This document shows positions 57,280 through 64,000 of a DNA stretch of 64,000 nt, one piece after another (the stretch's first letter is position 1; each line of letters opens with the position of its first letter). Source of the stretch: Rhizomys pruinosus (Eukaryota > Chordata > Mammalia > Rodentia > Spalacidae); assembly GCA_009823505.1 (NCBI GenBank), contig VZQC01005688.1:394844-458843 (forward strand), in the 5' to 3' direction. The position numbers were made by a program, and so were the translations under genes. The notes below the pieces were generated by a model. The model saw only the letters and a program-made list of their open reading frames with translations, was not told where the DNA came from and did no database searches.

Positions 57280-57777
57280 CCATCACTATCTCTATCACCA
57301 CCACCACCACCACCACCACCACCACCACCACCACCACCACCACCACCACCATCACCACCACCAACACCACCACCACCACCATCACCACCACCATCACCAC
57401 CACCACCACCACCATCACCACCACCACCACCACCACCACCACTACCATTGCCATCACCACCACCACCATCACCACCACCACCACCACCACCATCACCACC
57501 ATCACCACCACCACCATCACCACCACCATCACCACCACTACCACCATAGCCACCACCATCACCATCACCATCGCCACCACCACCACCATCACCACCATCA
57601 CCACCACCATCACCACCACCACCACCACCATCACCACCACCACCACCACCATCACCACCACCACCACCACCATCACCACCACCATCGTCATCACCATCAC
57701 CGCCACCACCACCATCACCACCACCACCACCACCACCACCATCACCACCACCACCACCACCATCACTATCAGCATCA
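57280..57777. repeat. Long CAC/CAT trinucleotide array (about 490 bp)
   Basis: Nearly pure CAC triplets with ordered CAT interruptions and a few CAA, TAC and CGC variants. Frames through it give poly-His or poly-Thr on plus and poly-Val on minus. These are translation artefacts of the repeat, not genes. Confidence 0.97.
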
Positions 57778-58437
57778 GATGAATGAGGAGGCAGAAAGGG
57801 GGTGTGAGAAGAAGGGAGGATGAAACCAGTATGTTTATACTGTTCCCAAATCCTTTATATCTGATTCTATCTTCCTTGCAATGGATTCAGCTGAATTCAT
57901 AGTTTATCTTTGAAAGTGATAGTCGAAAGGACAATGAGCAATGTATGATGAGAAAAACTCATATGCACTGCCCTGTAAAGCAGCCTCCCATATCACCCAG
58001 CCAGGATACCAGCACTGGGGGCCAAGGGATGCTGGAGTGGGGTTTCCCTCACAATATGCAAAGCTGAGTGGATATCCAAAGTGGAGCTGGCATTCTAGCT
58101 TGGCCTTAGGTGTCTCACAGTACCAGTAGGCTTGGTTATCACTGAGCAAATGGACAAAGAGCCCAGAACAGACAAGCTGAACTTCTTTACTTGCCTCATG
58201 TGTATAGACCTGTGTGTGCACAAGACCAAAATAGAGACAGACCTAGAAGTTTCTCCAAGCATTCATGTTTGCTTTTGTTGCTGGTATTATGTTAGTTAGC
58301 TTGATTTATTCATTCTGTATTATACATATATATATATATATGTCAAAACATCATATTGTATCCCATGCATGTACATAATTACGATTAGTCAACTAAAATA
58401 TCATTCATTTAAATTTTTAAAACATGGGTTTTTATTT
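57778..58437. other. Intronic sequence, nothing recognised
   Basis: Includes a short TA run near 58325-58340. 58424-58437 is the left target-site duplication of the next SINE. Confidence 0.55.
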
Positions 58438-58696
58438 TTTATTTTTTGGTTTATTTATTTATTTATTTATTTTTGTATGTGTATGAATGTACTGTCTGCA
58501 TGCAGGTCTGTGCACCCGTGTCATGCAATGCTGCAGAGGTCAGAAGAGGGTTTCGGATTCCCCTGGAACTGGAGTTCTCCTGGAATTGGAGTTACAGACG
58601 GTTCTCAGCCGCCATGTGGGTGCTGGGGATCGAACCCCCCGGGTCCTCTGCAAGAGCGTCGGTGCTCTTAACCGCTAGGCTATCTCTCCAGCCCTG
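58438..58696 (-). mobile_element. Young B2/B3 SINE with 14-bp target-site duplication
   Basis: Full-length reverse copy with the 17-bp duplication. atgggtttttattt occurs at 58424-58437 and 58697-58710. The extra CCCC in the box B region (gaaccccccgggtcc) is a private change. Confidence 0.93.
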
Positions 58697-58710
58697 ATGG
58701 GTTTTTATTT

Positions 58711-58882
58711 ATGTGCGAGTGTATGCACATGTGTGTGGGAGGCCATTGGCAAGCAGAAGAGGGCCTGGGATCCCCAGAGCCAGGGTAACGTATGGTCGTG
58801 AGCCACCCAACACGGGTGCTAGAACCAAACTCTGGTCCTCTGAGACAGCAAGTGCTCTTAACTGCTGAACCTCTCTAGCCCC
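58711..58882 (-). mobile_element. Old B2-type SINE
   Basis: agaagagggcctgggatccc, acccaacacgggtgctagaa and the reversed tRNA-like head gaacctctctagcccc. A younger SINE landed at its tail. Confidence 0.8.
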
Positions 58883-59664
58883 ATACTTTAAAACTCTTTA
58901 CATAGTTCTTTTTTATATTGAGGACCACCAAAGTTCTCTCTCTCTTGAAAAGTTGAGTCCTCCAGTCGTCTTTTCTAACATGTATATCTATTTATGCTAG
59001 TTGTTACTTAGTCTCCTCCTGACTCCGAACAGGAAATTGGTGTATTGTATCTGGATTCATTTCTGATTTTTCTCATAGTGAAGGCTTTGGCTGCAGGCTC
59101 TTTTACCTCGTGTCTGCCTTGCTGCACGATGGAACTGATATCCTGTATGCAGCCTCCTGCACTTTATCCAGCGCAATGCTGTGCCAATAGCCTCTCGCTG
59201 CCATATCCTGACTCAAGGAGAGTCCTCAGGAAGGCAGGAATGATTGCTTGGCAAGATGTGGGCTTAGAAGCTGCACAGACCCTGCAGGCCTCAGTGATGC
59301 ACGCTCTGGGGAGCTGTGGCTTCATCTCCCACATTTCTTTCACACAAAGTCTGATTATAGGGAAGTGCTTCCATATGGCCTAGGGGAAATCCCAGCCAAA
59401 CCAGCTTCAGCTGTTGAGTTTCAGTGCTACAACAGGCAGGACGGGGCCACTGTGAGACATGAACATGAAGCACCATGCTTTCATGCAAGCAGGAATCTTC
59501 GCTAACTTTGTCTTAGCTTTGGCACATGGACCTCCAAATAGAAGAAATGCCAGCATCTGCCACTATGTCCCTCACACCCAGCAGTAGGATCTCTGTCTGG
59601 TCACTGAGCTCCCCTTTCTTCAAACTGGGCAAAATCAGCAGACAATTGTAGTGGTGCTGAACTA
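58883..59664. other. Unique intronic sequence
   Basis: No recognised repeat or gene. An open frame at 59045-59383 has no family signature. Confidence 0.55.
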
Positions 59665-59850
59665 GCAATGTCCCAAGCAGGCTGGGAAATTGCTGGGGCT
59701 TGGTGGCCAGCTTAGCCTAGTGGAAACACTGTGAGCTCCTGGGCTCAGTGAGAGATCCTGTTGCAAAGAAATAAGGTAGAGCATGCACCCATGTGGGCAT
59801 GTGCACCTACACACACGTGCACACACATGCATATACCATACACAAACAAA
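59665..59850 (+). mobile_element. B4-like SINE tail
   Basis: Diverged B4 3' part: cagcttagcctagtggaaac, agtgagagatcctgttgcaa, aggtagagcatgcacccatg and a CA-rich end. Confidence 0.6.
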
Positions 59851-60001
59851 AGTAAAAAAAAGAAGGAAACCAGAATGGCAAATGTACTACTTACAAGTAC
59901 ACACATTTACTAGAGAGAAAAATATTTAACTTTCAATAGAACTCACAAGGATCCTTAATCTGAAAGCTGATAGTAAGAGTGGAGGGAGGAGAGAAGAAGG
60001 A

Positions 60002-60078
60002 AGAGGAAGGAAGGAAGGAAGGAAGGAAGGAAGGAAGGAAGGAAGGAAGGAAGGAAGGAAGGAAGAGGAGGAAGAGGA
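60002..60078. repeat. (GGAA)n tract at gap edge
   Basis: About 15 GGAA units running into the unsequenced gap. Confidence 0.95.
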
Positions 60079-60839
60079 NNNNNNNNNNNNNNNNNNNNNN
60101 NNNNNNNNNNNNNNNNNNNNNNNNNNNNNNNNNNNNNNNNNNNNNNNNNNNNNNNNNNNNNNNNNNNNNNNNNNNNNNNNNNNNNNNNNNNNNNNNNNNN
60201 NNNNNNNNNNNNNNNNNNNNNNNNNNNNNNNNNNNNNNNNNNNNNNNNNNNNNNNNNNNNNNNNNNNNNNNNNNNNNNNNNNNNNNNNNNNNNNNNNNNN
60301 NNNNNNNNNNNNNNNNNNNNNNNNNNNNNNNNNNNNNNNNNNNNNNNNNNNNNNNNNNNNNNNNNNNNNNNNNNNNNNNNNNNNNNNNNNNNNNNNNNNN
60401 NNNNNNNNNNNNNNNNNNNNNNNNNNNNNNNNNNNNNNNNNNNNNNNNNNNNNNNNNNNNNNNNNNNNNNNNNNNNNNNNNNNNNNNNNNNNNNNNNNNN
60501 NNNNNNNNNNNNNNNNNNNNNNNNNNNNNNNNNNNNNNNNNNNNNNNNNNNNNNNNNNNNNNNNNNNNNNNNNNNNNNNNNNNNNNNNNNNNNNNNNNNN
60601 NNNNNNNNNNNNNNNNNNNNNNNNNNNNNNNNNNNNNNNNNNNNNNNNNNNNNNNNNNNNNNNNNNNNNNNNNNNNNNNNNNNNNNNNNNNNNNNNNNNN
60701 NNNNNNNNNNNNNNNNNNNNNNNNNNNNNNNNNNNNNNNNNNNNNNNNNNNNNNNNNNNNNNNNNNNNNNNNNNNNNNNNNNNNNNNNNNNNNNNNNNNN
60801 NNNNNNNNNNNNNNNNNNNNNNNNNNNNNNNNNNNNNNN
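60079..60839. other. Assembly gap (761 N)
   Basis: Unresolved bases between a (GGAA)n array and a G-rich tract. The true length and content are unknown. Open frames running through it are artefacts. Confidence 1.
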
Positions 60840-60870
60840 GGGGGGGGGGAGAGGGGGGGGGGGGGGGGGG
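60840..60870. repeat. G homopolymer-like tract
   Basis: Almost pure G with two A interruptions at the gap edge, probably low-quality sequence. Confidence 0.9.
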
Positions 60871-61096
60871 AGGGAGGGAGGGAGGGAGAGACAGGGAGAC
60901 TGAGACTTAGACCTAGAGGGAGAGAAGAGAGGAACAGACATTCAGTTTTGCACCACAGATTATCAAGACTTGAATAAGCCAGGAGGGAGGGAGGGAGGGA
61001 GAGACAGGGAGACTGAGACTTAGACCTAGAGGGAGAGAAGAGAGGAACAGACATTCAGTTTTGCACCACAGATTATCAAGACTTGAATAAGCCAGG
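60871..61096. repeat. Perfect 113-bp tandem duplication at gap edge
   Basis: 60871-60983 and 60984-61096 are identical by direct comparison. Each starts with an (AGGG)n run and ends tgaataagccagg. Confidence 0.97.
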
Positions 61097-61210
61097 CTGG
61101 TTTGGTGTGATAGCATATGCCGAGGACCACTGCACTCAGGAGGTTTCAAAGGGAAGTCAGCCTGGGCTACATAGTGAGACTCTGACTCAAAATGACACAA
61201 AATAAAATAA
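61097..61210 (+). mobile_element. Old B1-like SINE
   Basis: ctggtttggtgtgatagcat, agtcagcctgggctacatag, a gtgagactctgactc block and an A-rich tail. Confidence 0.65.
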
Positions 61211-61762
61211 AACACAAACAAAGTGCTACGAAGCTTTCTAGTGTCCTGCAGGCATGAACTTGGCATTTTCTCTGTTCAGATGATCTCACTCCTCTCCTCC
61301 CCCTTCCTTCTCTTTCTCCCCACCTCTGTTCCTGTAATGGCCCCCTCAATTGGGAATAAATAAGATACCAACCATAAAAGTATGTCTATATATCCAAAGG
61401 AATAGAAGATTTAAAGTTAGAAAAACAAACCCATAAAAGTATTGGCAGAAAATATGCATTAATTTTTTTTTCTTCTTCAAAGTCAAAACAAGCTATAACC
61501 AGTGGGTCAAGTCGAGCCTGCAGCACAGTTATTGTAAATAAAGTTTCCTGGGACACAGCTATACTTATTTGTTACTGGTACTTTTAGTTCTGAGTAGCTG
61601 GCACAGAAGCTGCATGCCTGGTGAAGTATTTGATAGCTGGCCTTTAATACACTAAGTTGACTCTTGAAAGTAAAGGTAGATATACAGTATTGAGAAGATG
61701 AAAACTTCTGAATAAATATAACTTTGAAAGCATTAATTCCACAAACACAAACAAAGGTCAAG
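61211..61762. other. Intronic sequence, nothing recognised
   Basis: No supported feature. Confidence 0.55.
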
Positions 61763-61985
61763 GGGCTGGAGAGATGGCTCAGTGGTTAAAAACACTTGCT
61801 GTTCTTCCAGAGGACCCAGGGTCAATTCCCAGCCCTCGCATGGCAGTTAACAACCATCCCTAACTCTAGTTCTAGGAGATCCAATGCCCTCTTCTCGAAT
61901 CTTCAGGAATTGCATGCACATGGTGCACTAACATAAAACAGTCATACATATAAAATAAAAATAATAAATAAAATATTAAAAAATA
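61763..61985 (+). mobile_element. B3-type SINE, older
   Basis: Head ggctggagagatggctcagt, box B gggtcaattccc, a single ctctagttctaggagatcca block and an AATAA-rich tail. Confidence 0.88.
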
Positions 61986-62088
61986 AAGGTCAAATAAGCT
62001 GAAAACCATGGTGGAAATAGGCATGACAGACAAAAATTTAGAATTTAGCATATATGAAAATTTCACAATAAAAAAATTAAGAAATGGT

Positions 62089-62315
62089 GGGGCTAGAGAG
62101 ATGACTCGGCAGTCAAGAGCAATGGCTGCTCTTGCAGAGGACCTGGGTTGGTTTCCATCACCCACATGGCAGCTAACAATCATCCATAACTCCAGTTCCA
62201 GGGATCTGACACCCTCTTCTGACCTTGGTGGGTTTGCAGACATAGGTGCACTTACATGCATACAGGCAATACATTCATACACAGAAAATAAAGATAATAA
62301 ATAAAATCTTTTTTA
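62089..62315 (+). mobile_element. B3-type SINE, older
   Basis: Head gggctagagagatgactcgg, then gcagaggacctgggttggtt, a single aactccagttccagggatct block and an A-rich tail. Confidence 0.88.
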
Positions 62316-62574
62316 AAAGATTATGATATGGTGAAGCATATAAATGGGCCTAGTAGATAACTGAAAAGGTGTAAATGAATAAGTACCACAATATTTTCTC
62401 TTGTTAACAAAAGAAATTATGACCTCAGTTTACTAGAAAAATATTTTAAAACTATTTAAAAATCTACTAAATATTTTTTAAATACTAGTTTTTTTATAAA
62501 GGTAAAGATTAAGGAAACAAGGAAACTAAGTAGATAGTGGAAACGAGATTTTATATACATTAAAAAATTGTACA

Positions 62575-62722
62575 TGGGGCAGGTATGTGCTGGGGCCCCA
62601 GAGGCCAGGGGCACTTATCCCACTGGAGCTGGAGTTTTGAGTGGTTATGAGCTGCCTGAAGTGGGAAATGAATCGAGTCCCAAGGGAAAGCAGTATGCCC
62701 TCTTAACAGAGATATAATTTCC
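62575..62722 (-). mobile_element. Old B2-type SINE
   Basis: Reverse orientation and diverged: cccactggagctggagtttt, a gagctgcctgaagtgggaa block and tcgagtcccaagggaaagca. It lies about 25 bp from the Adamtsl3 donor site. Confidence 0.6.
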
Positions 62723-62746
62723 AACCAACAAAGCTCAGCAACTTAC

Positions 62747-62873
62747 TTTTCTCAGGAGACACATGTGACTTGGCCTGACCACGCACCAGCCTGCAGGTGG
62801 AGCCATCCCCTGCGCAGACGCCGCAGTTGTCTTCTTTGGCATGACTTCCCAGCTGCCGGTCACAGCCCACAGC
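62747..62873 (-). CDS. Adamtsl3: Adamtsl3 internal coding exon, end of cysteine-rich module
   Basis: This 127-nt exon is read on the minus strand. The acceptor is a pyrimidine-rich tract ending cactcag and the donor is AAAA|gtaagt. It encodes 42 codons plus one base, opening AVGCDRQLGS and containing CGVCAGDGSTC, the signature at the end of the ADAMTS/ADAMTSL cysteine-rich module, then LVRGQAKSHVSPEK. The final A joins GA of the exon at 24051-24125 to give Arg. Family knowledge: ADAMTSL3 is a secreted, protease-less extracellular-matrix glycoprotein with thrombospondin repeats. I chose Adamtsl3 over the paralogue Adamtsl1 because the joined exons read SHVSPEK-R-EENVIAVPLGS, whereas Adamtsl1 as I recall it has a different linker and TVVAIPYGS. 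The six visible cysteines and the frame are intact. The preceding exon lies beyond the window end. Confidence 0.95.
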
Positions 62874-63111
62874 CTGAGTGGGAAAAGAGAATGAGGTATC
62901 TTGCTAATGGTGTCATTACGAAGACACAGTTTTGTACGTCTGAATGACAGAACGTCTTAAAATCCAATACCATTATCATGCAAGGCCCCAAATTCTAAGA
63001 ACTGAAGCTCTTCCTTTGTAACTGTACTCATCTACTTATAGTTGAGGTGTGTATGCAGAGAAAAGAAAAAGAAACATTACATGTTATTTTTTTCCCCTTC
63101 TCACTATCCCC
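62874..63111. other. Intron upstream of the first Adamtsl3 exon in the window
   Basis: Contains the acceptor tract of the exon at 62747-62873. Nothing else recognised. Confidence 0.6.
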
Positions 63112-63320
63112 TCTTCTGAGACAGGGTCTCATGCAGCCTAGCCTAGCCTCAAACTTGCCATGTAGCTGAGGATGACCTTGAGTCTCTGATCCTCCAGCTT
63201 CTACTCCCAGGTGCTGAGAATTCAGGGTTGCTTCACTGCACCCAGTGCACACAGTGCTGGGGAGCACACCTGGGGCTCCGAGCATGCTAGGAGAGCCCCA
63301 TCAGCTGAGGTCCAGCCCCA
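63112..63320 (-). mobile_element. Old B1-like SINE plus ID-type fragment
   Basis: 63112-63245 is a diverged reversed B1-like monomer (gagacagggtctcatgcagc). 63246-63320 resembles a reversed ID element (gctggggagcacacctgggg). Confidence 0.55.
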
Positions 63321-64000
63321 GCTCCTCTCTACCCCTTTCTTTCTCTCCATCCATGCATTTGGCCTTGACTCTCCTTTCCTCTTGCACCTGACATCTTCCT
63401 GGACCAGTATTTCTGTCCCTCTCCATCTACATTATGAGTCCCTATCATTTTATGAACTTATACCTATATCTCCACCTCCACATAAGTCTATCCATATATA
63501 AATTACCTTAAAGAGAAAAACAGGAGCACTGTCTCACACAAACAATGTTTATACTATTATCTTTTGGTCCACTGTGAGTTACTTGGTATGTCTGTATTGG
63601 TTAGATTGAAATTGTCCCTACACATAAAAGGCTGATTTATATGTCTTTTTATTTTCACAGATGTCTTTTGCATAAAGTATGTCTGATACTATTGACCAAT
63701 CTCATAGATGATCTCTACTTCCCACAGACACCCAACTTTATTTCTAACCCTGGTGTTTAAGTGCAGGGACTTGAGACAGATAGCCATGTACAAATCCTGA
63801 CTGATACACAGCAGATCACACCCTCAGAGTCCCATTTCCCTCAGCAGTAAAACAGAGACAGAAATGTCAATGTGTACCTCACAGAGGGCCCATGAGGGTT
63901 AAATGAGATTTATGTAAAAACAGCACAGTGATTAGACCATCATAAAGAGTTCACCAAAAGGGTCAATTTTACTATTTCTCTCTGCTTTTCACTTTATTTG
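63321..64000. other. Intronic sequence, nothing recognised
   Basis: No exon or repeat family supported. Confidence 0.55.

Larger units (their letters stand above)
24126..62746 (-). other. Adamtsl3: Adamtsl3 large intron (about 38.6 kb)
   Basis: This span separates two phase-matched Adamtsl3 exons. It holds two long L1 elements, an ERVK provirus, a MaLR-like element, many SINEs, several simple arrays and the assembly gap. Both long L1s and the provirus lie in plus orientation, antisense to the gene, which is the commonly tolerated orientation for intronic L1 and ERV insertions. Apart from the weak exon candidate at 36017-36062 I see no host coding sequence. Confidence 0.85.

Noticed and set aside
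57266..57823. Long open frames giving poly-His, poly-Thr or poly-Val proteins
   Set aside because: They are produced by a trinucleotide array that is open in several frames on both strands, and nothing around them looks like a gene.
59933..61054. Open frames of 328-373 codons
   Set aside because: Most of their length is the run of N in the assembly gap.

Overview
The window is nuclear DNA from a muroid rodent. It contains B1 SINEs (7SL-derived), B2/B3 SINEs (tRNA-derived), B4 composites, rodent L1 elements, ERVL/MaLR-type LTRs and an ERVK provirus, plus mammalian-style splice sites. The young B2/B3 subfamily does not match the mouse, rat or hamster consensus as I remember them, so a less-sampled muroid lineage is possible; that is inference. 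There is no prokaryotic content.

One host gene is recognisable. Three minus-strand coding exons of Adamtsl3 (ADAMTS-like 3, punctin-2) lie at 62747-62873, 24051-24125 and 17479-17636. They join in frame into 120 residues covering the end of the cysteine-rich module and the start of the spacer module of this secreted matrix glycoprotein. All three have consensus GT/AG splice sites and no disabling changes. The rest of the window is intron: about 38.6 kb between the first two exons, 6.4 kb between the next two, and flanking intron on both sides. Two further sites (12740-12775 and 36017-36062) have exon-like splice signals but no recognised product.

Layout: 1-17478 holds SINEs, a degenerate LTR element (2724-5432), an old antisense L1, a 10-bp minisatellite inside a SINE, a 5'-truncated L1 and two solo MaLR-like LTRs. 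From 17479 to 27.3 kb lie two exons with dense SINEs. From about 27.4 to 35.34 kb lies a long dead L1 carrying a complete non-autonomous MaLR-like element, a B3/B1 chimeric SINE and a B1. From 38453 to about 48245 lies a near full-length L1 with two promoter monomers, an ERVK provirus inserted in its ORF1, and a probable 3' transduction. The later part of that block (about 40.9-48.1 kb) is so rich in one-base indels that it looks like uncorrected long-read sequence. From 48.2 to 62.7 kb lie SINEs, solo LTRs, a minisatellite with higher-order structure, a roughly 500-bp CAC/CAT array and an assembly gap (60079-60839) flanked by a perfect 113-bp duplication.

No previously undescribed multi-gene system is visible. 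The most interesting signals concern retroposon biology: a chimeric SINE that moved at least twice as one unit, a young SINE subfamily marked by a 17-bp internal duplication, an L1 3' transduction, a hairpin at an LTR junction, and a possible in-frame 12-codon cassette exon in Adamtsl3.
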